Notes under the pieces: generated by a model
Seen by the model: only the letters and a program-made list of their open reading frames with translations
What the model was told of the DNA's origin: nothing
Database searches by the model: none
Source: CAYWKU01 sp964459325
Lineage (GTDB): Bacteria > RBG-13-61-14 > CAYWKU01
DNA: 64,000 nt
Assembly (NCBI GenBank): GCA_964459325.1
Contig: CAYWKU010000016.1
Location: forward strand, 13,731 to 77,730
Direction: 5' to 3'
In this document: piece by piece, positions 42,511-53,645 of the stretch
Numbering within the stretch: the stretch's first letter is position 1
How the letters are laid out: each line of letters begins with the position of its first letter
Made by a program: the position numbers and the translations under genes

Positions 42511-43479
42511 ATGGCGGACAGTAAAACCACCGAGGCAGGCACTAAGCAGAAATCCTCCCGGACTCAAAAAAAGCAGAAGGCGCCGGAAGACACCTGGCAG
42601 AAGGAAGCACGTCTGCTGAGCAGGATGATGATTGAAAACGCCGGGCGAATAGCCGAGAGGGTAAAAGCCCGTTCCGTTTTTTTATACGCGGACGCCTGCA
42701 GGGACTTTTCCGCCCTGGAAAAGCTGGTAAATAAGGTCAACGTGGTGGCAGTTACCAAGGAAGAAAAGGCCCTCCCCGAAGACTTGCGAAAGCAAACCAA
42801 GAATTACCTGAAAATTCCCAACATAAACCTCACCAGGATGGGCCAGGTCAAGGTGGCGGCGGTGATGGCCATCAACGCCAATATGCTGGACCAGGGCGAC
42901 AAGGCGGTTTTTATCAGCGGACTGAGCGAGTTGGGCGCTCTCGATTCGGTAATCGTGCTCGACATCGGGCGCGAGTTCGAGATGATGTCCAGCGCGGATG
43001 TGCGCAACCTTTCCGAAAACATCAAACCCGCCATTTTCGAAGCGGTGCTCAACCTGGCCGTCGAGCTGGCTCACCAGGGCCGGGAAGGCAAAAGCGTGGG
43101 AAGCACTTTTGTAATCGGCGATACGGAAACCACCCTGGCGCGCTCCCGCCAGTTGACCATCAACCCGTTCAAGGGTTACAGCGAAGACGAGCGCAATGTA
43201 CTCGACCCGGAAGTAAAGGAAACGCTCAAAGAGTTTTCCACCATAGACGGCGCTTATATAATCCGCGAGGACGGGGTGGTGGTTACAGCCGGCCGGCACC
43301 TGAACGCGGCTTTCGAAGAAGACAGCCTGCCCCAGGGGCTGGGAAGCAGGCACGCATCGGCGGCCGGCATCACCAGCGTTACCAAGGCGACGGCCATAGT
43401 AGTGAGCGAATCCACCGGCGATGTCCGGATATTCCGGGGCGGCAAAATATTCCTCACCATCGAGAAGAGCGCTCGGTAA
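42511..43479 (+). CDS. Diadenylate cyclase with N-terminal pyruvate-kinase-C-like domain (DacZ-like)
   Basis: The 322-residue protein makes c-di-AMP from two ATP. The C-terminal DisA_N/DAC domain has the blocks GKSVGSTFVIGD (193-204), DGA (246-248) and RHASA (280-284), the residues that bind ATP and metal. Residues about 33-150 look like a pyruvate-kinase C-terminal-type domain (RIAERVKARSVFLYADA). That domain pairing is known from archaeal DacZ and some bacteria, and differs from membrane-bound CdaA and DNA-scanning DisA. No membrane segment is present. With the PgpH-like hydrolase at 24 kb this forms a synthesis/degradation pair. Confidence 0.82.
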   Translation: MADSKTTEAGTKQKSSRTQKKQKAPEDTWQKEARLLSRMMIENAGRIAERVKARSVFLYADACRDFSALEKLVNKVNVVAVTKEEKALPEDLRKQTKNYLKIPNINLTRMGQVKVAAVMAINANMLDQGDKAVFISGLSELGALDSVIVLDIGREFEMMSSADVRNLSENIKPAIFEAVLNLAVELAHQGREGKSVGSTFVIGDTETTLARSRQLTINPFKGYSEDERNVLDPEVKETLKEFSTIDGAYIIREDGVVVTAGRHLNAAFEEDSLPQGLGSRHASAAGITSVTKATAIVVSESTGDVRIFRGGKIFLTIEKSAR

Positions 43480-43533
43480 GAAAAAATTTTTAAATGGGTA
43501 CACCGGATATGTCCCCCCTCAGGGAGAATAACC

Positions 43534-46500
43534 TTGCCGGACACCAACATTTCCCTCCCCGAAGACAGCCTTAAAGACACTCACTACATACTCGGCCTTA
43601 TTTTACTGCCCTTATTTTGGTTTTTTCCGTACTGGCTCTATCCAATGGGAGTGGGAGACAATATTGTAGAGTTCCAACCTCACTTCGGATACATACTAGG
43701 AACAATTCGCTCTTTTCAGGACCCGCTGTGGAACCCGTTTCTTTTGAGCGGATTTCCCATCTCCGGCTATCCGAGCGCCAGCGTTTACGATATTTTTACC
43801 TGGCTGTACCTCTTTTTACCCGTAAATGTGGCCGGCAATGTCCAGACTTTGTTGATGTACTCCGTCGCGGGCGTGGGATTTTACTTCTTCGGAAGAGCCA
43901 TGGGCCTGACTCGACCCGGCTCATTTCTGGCCGGGGTAATATATTCCGCAGGCACCTACGGTCTCAGTTCCTTCGCCAGTATTCTTGCATACGGCGGTTT
44001 TGTGTGGGGTGGATGGATACTGGCGGCGCTGGAGAAACTCCGCCAGGCAAGGGGCCTGAGGTCCCGCTCCGGGTGGACTTTTCTGCTGGCGATAACCCTG
44101 GGCCTGCAATTGATGGCCGGGCATCCCCATAACTTCCAGCATACATGCATATTCGCGGGCATCTACGTTTTGTTTGTGGGCCTGGTTCACGAAAGGGGTA
44201 AATCCCGATGGGCGTGGATGGGATGTTCCCTGGCGGCTCTCATTCTGGCCCTGGGACTGGCACAGGCGATAATCTTGCCGGGTATGGAATTGCAGCAGTT
44301 GAGCTGGCGCAAGGAGCTTCCTTACGAGATGTTTATGGGTGTATCTTACGACCTGCATGAGATGCTGGGAGGTATAATCCTTCCGGGTATTTTTCCAAAG
44401 TACCTGAGAATACCTTACCTTGGCGTTGTTTTTTGTTCTCTTGCCGGTTATGGAGTATTAAAAAATATCAGGGACTCGAGATACAAGGCTCTCGTTTTAA
44501 TAACCATTTTCTCCATGATAATGATGTTGGGAGACAATACTCCCCTTCCGAAATTGCTTTATCAAATCCCGGGGTTGGACCTCGTGGGCAGCTCGAACCG
44601 ATACCGCACCGAGTTCGCTTATGTGGTGGCGATTCTGGCCGGGGCGGGTCTTGATTATTTACTTAAAAACGAGGTTTCTTCGTGGCTGAAATGGATAATA
44701 GCGCTTTCAGGGGTAACGGCGGTAGGAATAGCGGCTTCTTTGATAGGCGGAGAGTTGACCTACAAACACATATTGGTGGAAATAATAACGGCATCGCTCA
44801 TCATGCTGTTCATATACTTGAGGGTAGTCAGCCGCAAAAGCCGATGGCTGCCGGGGGCGCTGGCGGTCTTCTTGATAATTCCCAACTTCTACGTGGGCAG
44901 TTACCTGGCGTTTCCGGAAGGACGGGTGAATCCGGCCGGGACACCGGCCATACTCAAACATGTGCCGAATCAAAAAGGGCATAACCGGCCGCCTTCGCGC
45001 ATGCTGCCGGTGGTGGATATAACTAAAAGCGGCATGGCACTGATTCACAAAATCGGGGCTCAGAATTTTTCCGAACTTCATGGTATACATAACGCCGCCG
45101 GTTACCTGCCCCTGATTTCAAAAAGATACAAAGACCTCATGAACATGGACTTTATAGGTTTTCCCGGCAGGTTGAGAGAGTTGTTGGAAAAGCCGGCTAT
45201 CATACCTGAAATTTTAAATATTCAATATATTATCATACCAAAAAGATATATCATGAATAATTTTTCCCGTCTCTTTACCTTTCCCGAACCGACGGAAGTC
45301 GGCGATACGACTTTTCTGGAGGAGTTATACATAGAGCTTAAGTCTGAAGATGAGTATTATTTTCAGTTCCCTGACAAAACGGCAAACGGTATAGCTCTGG
45401 TAACGACCTTGGCGAACTCTTCGAATGTTCCGCAAGGTAAGGAGGTGCTGTCCGTATTCTTGGGAAGCGACGAAAATTCCACAAAAGAAATAACACTCAA
45501 GGCGGGCATAGATACCGCGGAGGCCAGGTACGGGAACATCGGCAGGAAAGAAGAGTTAACACTGAAGGTGGGTGAAATACCGTTTTACTACGATTACGAC
45601 ACAGTAATTTACCCCGGGCAGGATATGTCGTTGCATTTTTACGGTTATGAAGCAGAGGGTCTGGCCATGGTATCCTATCTCTTCATCGCCAGGAACGTTC
45701 CACAGGGACAAAAGGTGGCCGAGATAAAGGTGGTTACGAAGAACTCGGGCAATTTGACTTTTCCGGTTCGTGCGGGCATAGAGTCTTCTGAATGGAGCAT
45801 AGAATACAAAAGCGGCGAAGTCCTTCACCGCAAGACGAAGGTAGCCGAAAACTTTCGTGACCAGCGGGGCGTAATCGGGCACAAGTATTTCTGCAGCTTC
45901 CAATTCGACAAGCCGGTGAAGGTAAAAAGTGTAGAAATATCAGTTGGTTCTAATGAACAAAAGGCCGGCCTTAACCTGAACCATCTCGCAATCATTGGAA
46001 CCAAGGGCGGGTACAAGGAAGGCATGCTGCCGCACAAAGTCGCATCAATATTCCCCAAAAAATCCACTCAGGATGATATAAGGGACGCTTACCACCTGTA
46101 TTACACTATCAAGAAATTCGATAAACCTATAAAAGTAGACTCCTGCAAATTCAGATGCCTCCTTGAAAGCAGAAATTCCGTGATAAGTATACGGGCAATG
46201 ACTATGCTCCAACCATCCTCCGAAAAAGACTTCACGTTAAGCTACATCCATCATATGCTTGGACAGACGGAATTGTACGAGCGCATAGATACCCCCGAAG
46301 CGTATATATGGCGGAAGAAATCGCCTTCCCCCCGGGCATGGCTTACCTCAAGAGCGCTGTGGCTCAAGCCGGATAAGATACTGGAGTCGCTAAAAACGGG
46401 AACCCTGCCGAACGGTGAAAAATTCAATCCTTATCGTACCGCATTGCTGGAAAGGGAGGAAGACAAGCCGTTTTTCCCGCTTTCAGGCGGGAATCTCCGG

Positions 46501-46821
46501 GGCGGCGCCGAGATAACCCGTTACTCGGCAAATGAAATACACCTGTCCGCAAGCTGCAGCAGAACATGCCTTCTCGTCTTAAGTGAAAAATACTATCCGG
46601 GCTGGAAGGCATACGTGGACGGGGAAAAGAAGCCCGTATACAAAACCGATTATGTGCTCAGAGGAGTTTCGCTCGCCCCCGGCGACCATGATGTGATATT
46701 CAAATACCAGCCCGTCACCGTGAAATACGGGCGAATAATCAGCCTGTCCACGCTGTTGCTGATTATCATCTCGTGGATTGGAATCCGGAAGTTTACATCG
46801 AAGAAAACCGACTCAGCTTAA
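43534..46821 (+). CDS. Giant YfhO-family membrane protein
   Basis: The 1095-residue protein has about ten to twelve membrane segments in the first 460 residues, including a GT-C-like first loop (MGVGDNIVEFQPHFGYILG). A large extracytoplasmic part and a last membrane segment follow. The ending SEKYYPGWKAYVDGEK is the hallmark of YfhO proteins, which in Gram-positives glycosylate lipoteichoic acid-type polymers. Two similar beta-rich units with the core NVPQG occur at about residues 610-690 and 700-790. The start is TTG with AGGGAG upstream. The 3' end overlaps the convergent acetyltransferase gene by 29 bases. Acceptor unknown. Confidence 0.75.
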   Translation: MPDTNISLPEDSLKDTHYILGLILLPLFWFFPYWLYPMGVGDNIVEFQPHFGYILGTIRSFQDPLWNPFLLSGFPISGYPSASVYDIFTWLYLFLPVNVAGNVQTLLMYSVAGVGFYFFGRAMGLTRPGSFLAGVIYSAGTYGLSSFASILAYGGFVWGGWILAALEKLRQARGLRSRSGWTFLLAITLGLQLMAGHPHNFQHTCIFAGIYVLFVGLVHERGKSRWAWMGCSLAALILALGLAQAIILPGMELQQLSWRKELPYEMFMGVSYDLHEMLGGIILPGIFPKYLRIPYLGVVFCSLAGYGVLKNIRDSRYKALVLITIFSMIMMLGDNTPLPKLLYQIPGLDLVGSSNRYRTEFAYVVAILAGAGLDYLLKNEVSSWLKWIIALSGVTAVGIAASLIGGELTYKHILVEIITASLIMLFIYLRVVSRKSRWLPGALAVFLIIPNFYVGSYLAFPEGRVNPAGTPAILKHVPNQKGHNRPPSRMLPVVDITKSGMALIHKIGAQNFSELHGIHNAAGYLPLISKRYKDLMNMDFIGFPGRLRELLEKPAIIPEILNIQYIIIPKRYIMNNFSRLFTFPEPTEVGDTTFLEELYIELKSEDEYYFQFPDKTANGIALVTTLANSSNVPQGKEVLSVFLGSDENSTKEITLKAGIDTAEARYGNIGRKEELTLKVGEIPFYYDYDTVIYPGQDMSLHFYGYEAEGLAMVSYLFIARNVPQGQKVAEIKVVTKNSGNLTFPVRAGIESSEWSIEYKSGEVLHRKTKVAENFRDQRGVIGHKYFCSFQFDKPVKVKSVEISVGSNEQKAGLNLNHLAIIGTKGGYKEGMLPHKVASIFPKKSTQDDIRDAYHLYYTIKKFDKPIKVDSCKFRCLLESRNSVISIRAMTMLQPSSEKDFTLSYIHHMLGQTELYERIDTPEAYIWRKKSPSPRAWLTSRALWLKPDKILESLKTGTLPNGEKFNPYRTALLEREEDKPFFPLSGGNLRGGAEITRYSANEIHLSASCSRTCLLVLSEKYYPGWKAYVDGEKKPVYKTDYVLRGVSLAPGDHDVIFKYQPVTVKYGRIISLSTLLLIIISWIGIRKFTSKKTDSA

Positions 46822-47458
46822 GGCCCATTCCCAGCAGGGCCACCGGCGCTTCGATGACGCCCTCATACAGACTTAACGGAACTTTGAAAAGCTCGACAAA
46901 CCCCACTTTTTCATAGAAAGAGACGGCCCGGGTGTTGTAGGTTGTGGTGACAAGATGCACTCCGCTTGCGCCGTGAGAAGAAAGGTGCTCCAGCCACTGC
47001 CGCATCATCTCCTTCCCAAGCCCCAACCCCCGGTATCCGGCGATTATGTTGGTGTGAAGGTGGGCGGGATACTCCGACACGACATCGGGCGTTTTGAATT
47101 CGCCCTTCACCGCTGAGATTATCGCTTTGAATATGTAGCGCTGAGTTTTGAGGCTCCAAAAACACTTGGTAGCAATGGTGTTTTTCGCTATCCGGGGAAT
47201 AATCGCTCTGCGAGTGACTGCAATCTGTCGGCGTGTGTCTGTCGCCCCTAAAAGATATCCCACCACCCTGCCTTCGACCTGCGCCACCAGGCAATGCTCC
47301 GGCTCATAATCGGTATAATAAGCGCTCCACATGTCGGCGAAAACCTCCCGTCCTTCAAAGAAGGCCTCCACCGGCTCACCCATAAAACCCGTCTCGCAGC
47401 AAATAAACCTCACCGCTCCGCGGTCCCGGTGCTCGTAAGGGCGCACGAGGAGTTGCAT
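46793..47458 (-). CDS. GNAT-family N-acetyltransferase
   Basis: The 221-residue protein has the GNAT acetyl-CoA loop (YRGLGLGKEMM; R/Q-x-x-G-x-G/A pattern) around residue 150, followed by LVTTTYNTRAVSFYEKVGF, the typical motif B. The acetyl acceptor cannot be predicted. It stands alone on the minus strand between the YfhO-like gene and gyrB and may be read through from gyrB. Confidence 0.85.
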   Translation of the reverse strand: MQLLVRPYEHRDRGAVRFICCETGFMGEPVEAFFEGREVFADMWSAYYTDYEPEHCLVAQVEGRVVGYLLGATDTRRQIAVTRRAIIPRIAKNTIATKCFWSLKTQRYIFKAIISAVKGEFKTPDVVSEYPAHLHTNIIAGYRGLGLGKEMMRQWLEHLSSHGASGVHLVTTTYNTRAVSFYEKVGFVELFKVPLSLYEGVIEAPVALLGMGLKLSRFSSM

Positions 47459-47494
47459 AGTGGAAATATTCTATCACAGAATTAATTGTTTGTG

Positions 47495-47518
47495 GAAAAG
47501 GAACGGCTTTGAGCCGTC
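47495..47518 (-). terminator. Probable terminator after gyrB
   Basis: On the minus strand ACGGCT-CAA-AGCCGT (47517-47503) is followed by TCCTTTTCC. The stem is 6 bp and the T run is imperfect, so termination may be partial. Confidence 0.45.
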
Positions 47519-47521
47519 AAT

Positions 47522-49972
<2,451 letters not shown>

Positions 49973-50028
49973 GCCCCTGATTTCACCTTTAATTTCGTGG
50001 ACTTATAGTGTTTCTCCCTGATTTGATT

Positions 50029-50057
50029 ATATTAACACATTTTTCGGGTTTCGACAA
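50029..50057 (-). promoter_or_regulatory. Promoter for gyrB
   Basis: On the minus strand TTGTCG (50057-50052) lies 17 bases before TAATAT (50034-50029), within an AT-rich stretch. The leader to the gyrB ATG is about 50 bases. Confidence 0.55.
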
Positions 50058-50197
50058 CCGCAAAAGTATAAAATGTAGTATGTGTAATCTCCATGGACTA
50101 CAACATATTGTATTTATTAGGAACTTTGAGAAGACTTTTTTCGAGGCGGGGATAAAAGAGCCATAAATCGGGTAAAAATTCAGGTTTAATACTCTTC

Positions 50198-50226
50198 TTG
50201 ATGCCCTTTCGGGGCCATGTTAAAAT
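50198..50226 (+). promoter_or_regulatory. Promoter for the PhnP-like hydrolase, giving a near-leaderless transcript
   Basis: TTGATG (50198-50203) is followed after 17 bases by TAAAAT (50221-50226). The ATG is at 50235, only 8 bases after the -10 box, so transcription should begin at or next to the start codon. No ribosome site exists upstream. Confidence 0.6.
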
Positions 50227-50234
50227 GCTAGTAA

Positions 50235-51008
50235 ATGAGGGTGCTTGTTCTGGGGACGGGTACTTCCACCGGAGTGCCCGCTGTTGGATGTAAATGCCCC
50301 GTTTGTACATCCAATAACCCGAAAAATAAAAGGCTCAGGCCCAGCGTACTGGTCGAAACGAAAGAAACTTCAATCCTGATAGACACCTCCCCCGACCTTC
50401 GGCAGCAGGCGCTGGCTTACGGCATAACCCGAATCGACGCCGTGCTGTATACGCACGCTCACGCCGACCATGTGCACGGAATCGACGACCTGCGCTCGTT
50501 CAATTTCATCCAGGGCGAACCAATACCCGTCTATGGCAACCGGGAAACCATGGAAAGGGTAAGGTTGCTTTTCGATTACATTTTTCAGGGCGGTCCGGGC
50601 GAGGGGGGCGGAAAGCCGATGATAGAGACCAACGTGATAGAGGGCCCGTTCGATGTGGACGGGGCGCATATCGAACCGCTGTACGTTTATCACGGCGCCA
50701 TGGAAATCCTTGCCTACCGCATAGGGCAATTCGCCTACCTGACCGATGTTTCGCACATTCCCGAAAAGGCTATGGAAAGAATCAAGGGCCCGGAGCTGGT
50801 TATATTGGACGCTTTAAGGTATAAAGCCCATCCGACACACATGAATTTCGACCAGGCCATAGAAGCCGCGCGGGAAATAGGCGCGAACCGCACCCTTTTT
50901 ACCCATTTCAGTCATGCCGTCGAACATGAGGAGGCTCAGAGAATGCTCCCGCCGGGAATGGAGCTTGCCTACGACGGCCTGGAAATTCAACTGGAAGACG
51001 AGGATTAA
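50235..51008 (+). CDS. PhnP-like metallo-beta-lactamase-fold hydrolase
   Basis: The 257-residue protein starts VLVLGTGTSTGVPAVGCKCPVC, close to the PhnP/cyclic phosphodiesterase group of this fold. It has the metal motif THAHADHVHGIDDLR near residue 75 and further ligands in YLTDVSHI and LFTHFSH. PhnP hydrolyses cyclic ribose phosphates in phosphonate breakdown, but no other phosphonate genes are here, so the substrate may differ. It leads a plus-strand group with a CPBP protease, an AEC transporter and RNase Z. Confidence 0.82.
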   Translation: MRVLVLGTGTSTGVPAVGCKCPVCTSNNPKNKRLRPSVLVETKETSILIDTSPDLRQQALAYGITRIDAVLYTHAHADHVHGIDDLRSFNFIQGEPIPVYGNRETMERVRLLFDYIFQGGPGEGGGKPMIETNVIEGPFDVDGAHIEPLYVYHGAMEILAYRIGQFAYLTDVSHIPEKAMERIKGPELVILDALRYKAHPTHMNFDQAIEAAREIGANRTLFTHFSHAVEHEEAQRMLPPGMELAYDGLEIQLEDED

Positions 51009-51016
51009 TTTTCTGG

Positions 51017-51709
51017 TTGAAGCTATGGCAAATCATGTCCCCTCAATCCGGAACTCGTGAAAAAAAGCGGCGCAGCGCCGCTTCCGTGGTCGTCACCGTC
51101 GCTGCCGCCATACTGATAGCCGGCGGGGTCAGTCGAATTCCCTTTTTTAAAGAGGGCGGGATAAATGTAATCATAACGGCGGCGGCGCTCATTTACCTGC
51201 CCCTGCCTTATGTCTGGAAATCGGGCCGTCCCTCGCGTTACGGCCTGATACCGGGCAAAACCGCCCGCAACCTGCTTCTCACCATTGGCGTGGCCGTGGC
51301 GGTGCTGGTCCCGTTTTACCTGGTGTTTTTCCGGTTCCGACCTCCCGTCGGGTGGGAGGGGGTATTCCCCGACCATCCCCTTCGGCTGATAATCGTGCAG
51401 TTTCTTATAGTGGCCATACCGGAGGAGTTTTTCTTCCGGGGATGGCTCCAGACCGAGCTCGATGACCGAAGCAAGATAAAATGGAATATCGCGGGAGCGA
51501 AGGTGGGGCCGGGATGGGTTGCGGCGAACCTGTTGTTCGCGCTGACCCACCTTGCGGTGTACGTCAACCTGACCCGGGCGTTCGTCTTCTTCCCGGGGCT
51601 GTTGTTCGGATGGCTCAGGGCCAGGACCGGCAGCGTCCTCTACCCGGCCATCCTGCACGCCGTCTGCAACATCACTTTCATCCTCGCCCTCAAAGCGAGC
51701 GCGTTTTAA
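51017..51709 (+). CDS. CPBP-family intramembrane protease
   Basis: The 230-residue protein has about six membrane segments and the CPBP/Abi catalytic motifs: E-E-F-F-F-R-G near residue 135, the histidine of LFALTHLAVY and the final HAVCN. Members include eukaryotic CAAX proteases and bacterial proteins involved in self-immunity or protein sorting. The TTG at 51017 is used; the ATG at 51035 is an alternative, and neither has a clear ribosome site. It lies 8 bases after the PhnP-like gene. Confidence 0.8.
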   Translation: MKLWQIMSPQSGTREKKRRSAASVVVTVAAAILIAGGVSRIPFFKEGGINVIITAAALIYLPLPYVWKSGRPSRYGLIPGKTARNLLLTIGVAVAVLVPFYLVFFRFRPPVGWEGVFPDHPLRLIIVQFLIVAIPEEFFFRGWLQTELDDRSKIKWNIAGAKVGPGWVAANLLFALTHLAVYVNLTRAFVFFPGLLFGWLRARTGSVLYPAILHAVCNITFILALKASAF

Positions 51710-51721
51710 AGTCGCCGATAA

Positions 51722-52669
51722 ATGGAGTTACTATCTCAAACCGCCGATGCCATCCTTCCCGCCTTTTTGATAATAGGCGCGGGCTGGTTTCTGCGTAATC
51801 GAGGGCTGCTGACCGGGCATCTGGTATCCGGGTTCAACCGGCTGGTTTTCATGGCCGTGTTGCCGGTGCTTCTTTTCCAGAAGATAGGCTCCCAACCCCT
51901 CGGGGAAGTTTTCAGGGGTGACCTGATGCTGGGTTGCGTTCTCGGCATCGGGCTTGTCTGGCCAATAGCCTACGTCCTCGTGAAGCTCTACGGCGGCATT
52001 TCGCCCGACAGGGAAGGGGTTATTGTACAGGGCGCCGGGCGGCCCAACATGGCGGTGGTGGGGCTTGCGGTGCTTACCGGCGGTTGGGGCGGCGAGGTGC
52101 TCGCTCCGGCCGGCGTGGCGATGGCGCCGCTCGTTTTATTGGTGAATTTTTTCGCCGTGGTGTTCCTGCTGCTTCCCCATCGTTCCCGCCGGGGCGTCAA
52201 GAGCGTTCTTCCGATGCTGTCGGCAATAATAACCAACCCGCTGATAATAGGGACGGTGCTGGGCGTGGCCCGCAGCGCTTCAGGGCTGGAGATGCCCGTC
52301 GCAACAGACAACGCCTTGGAGATGCTGTCCGACATGGCCATCCCGGCGGCCCTTCTGGGTGCGGGCGCAAGCCTTCGCCCGGAGAAGATTTCCGTGGACC
52401 TCAAGGCAACCTTGATAACCGCCGGTATGAAGCTGCTTTTCATGCCCGCGCTGGTGTGGTTTATATTGAAGTATCTCCTCGGGATTTCCGGGATGTATCT
52501 TGGAATCGGCGTTATTTTCGCCTCCGCGCCCACAGCCACGGTAAGCTTTATCATGGCGGAACAAATGCGCGGCGACCCCGACCTGGCCGCTTCCATACTG
52601 GTCTTCACGCACCTGGCGGCGATATTCACCATGAGCCTTTGGCTGGCGGCGATTTTCCAATGGGGTTAA
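51722..52669 (+). CDS. AEC-family (auxin efflux carrier-like) transporter
   Basis: The 315-residue protein has about ten membrane segments arranged as two five-helix halves, with family patterns such as FNRLVFMAVLPVLLFQKI near the N-terminus and ASAPTATVSFIMAEQM near the C-terminus. AEC carriers in bacteria export or exchange organic anions such as malate or malonate. The substrate here cannot be told. It lies 12 bases after the protease gene. Confidence 0.83.
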   Translation: MELLSQTADAILPAFLIIGAGWFLRNRGLLTGHLVSGFNRLVFMAVLPVLLFQKIGSQPLGEVFRGDLMLGCVLGIGLVWPIAYVLVKLYGGISPDREGVIVQGAGRPNMAVVGLAVLTGGWGGEVLAPAGVAMAPLVLLVNFFAVVFLLLPHRSRRGVKSVLPMLSAIITNPLIIGTVLGVARSASGLEMPVATDNALEMLSDMAIPAALLGAGASLRPEKISVDLKATLITAGMKLLFMPALVWFILKYLLGISGMYLGIGVIFASAPTATVSFIMAEQMRGDPDLAASILVFTHLAAIFTMSLWLAAIFQWG

Positions 52670-52685
52670 CCTACTTACCCTGAAG

Positions 52686-53624
52686 ATGAAAAAAAACAAG
52701 GTCATAGATTTGTCGGGACGCAACGACCGACCGCTGTTCATACTGGGCACGGCCAGCCAATTGCCCACCCGACGGCGCAACCCCACCAGCGCCCTGTTCC
52801 GGTGGAGAGACCACGGGTTCATGCTGGACGCGGGGGAAGGCGCGCAGCAGCAGTTATACCGGCTGGGGCTGAGCGTGAACGACGTGGGGAGCGTCCTCAT
52901 CAGCCATTTTCACGGCGACCACGTGCTGGGATTGCCGGGGATAATCCAGAGCTTGAGCCTTCAGACCGAAGACCGCACTTTGAAAATTGCATACCCCGCG
53001 AACGGTGAAAAGTACCTGAAAAACCTTACTCATTCATCCATATTTCAGCAGAAGGTTAAGCTGGAATATGCGCCGATAACTCGGGAGGGGGAGTTGTTCC
53101 GCCATTCGGATGTGGCCGTATCGACTTATAAACTTCGCCACAAAACACCGTCGTGGGGTTACGTTATAAAGGAAGACGACAAGGTTAAGTTCGACCCCGA
53201 AAAGATAAATAAGGTGGGGCTTACCGACAGCCCTTTACTGAAAAATATAACTCTAACCGAAAGCGTAGAGTTCAACGGTAAGACCGTCACCTACGACATG
53301 GTGGGAAGCGCCCGCCGGGGTTTCAAGATGGGCTACATCGCCGATACGGGGCTTTGCCCCGCGTGCGAGTTGATAGCCTTCGATTGCGACCTGCTTTTGT
53401 GCGAATCCACTTACCTCGATGAAGATGCCGAATACGCAAGGGAAAACCGCCACCTCACGGTAACCGAGGCCGCGGAGCTGGCGACCCGCAACAACGTGGG
53501 CACGCTGGTGCTCACTCATTACAGCCAGCGCTACCAGGACAGGATAAAGCAGTTCCTCAAGGAAGCGAAAGAGATTTTCCCCGACACCGTAATGGGCGAG
53601 GACCTGATGACCATTTACGCCTGA
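52686..53624 (+). CDS. rnz: Ribonuclease Z
   Basis: RNase Z cleaves the 3' trailer of tRNA precursors. The 312-residue protein has the zinc motif SHFHGDHVLGLPG near residue 77, the long exosite-region insertion (HKTPSWGYVIKEDDKVKFD), YIADTGLCPACE, and C-terminal HLTVTEAAELATRNNV and LVLTHYSQRY. These are characteristic of RNase Z rather than other enzymes of this fold. It ends the plus-strand group and converges with the sulfatase-like gene. Confidence 0.88.
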   Translation: MKKNKVIDLSGRNDRPLFILGTASQLPTRRRNPTSALFRWRDHGFMLDAGEGAQQQLYRLGLSVNDVGSVLISHFHGDHVLGLPGIIQSLSLQTEDRTLKIAYPANGEKYLKNLTHSSIFQQKVKLEYAPITREGELFRHSDVAVSTYKLRHKTPSWGYVIKEDDKVKFDPEKINKVGLTDSPLLKNITLTESVEFNGKTVTYDMVGSARRGFKMGYIADTGLCPACELIAFDCDLLLCESTYLDEDAEYARENRHLTVTEAAELATRNNVGTLVLTHYSQRYQDRIKQFLKEAKEIFPDTVMGEDLMTIYA

Positions 53625-53645
53625 TTGCCCCGACAGCTTTAATTA

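Noticed and set aside
42511..43479. DNA integrity scanning protein DisA
   Set aside because: The C-terminal helix-hairpin-helix DNA-binding domain of DisA is missing and the cyclase domain is at the C-terminus, not the N-terminus.
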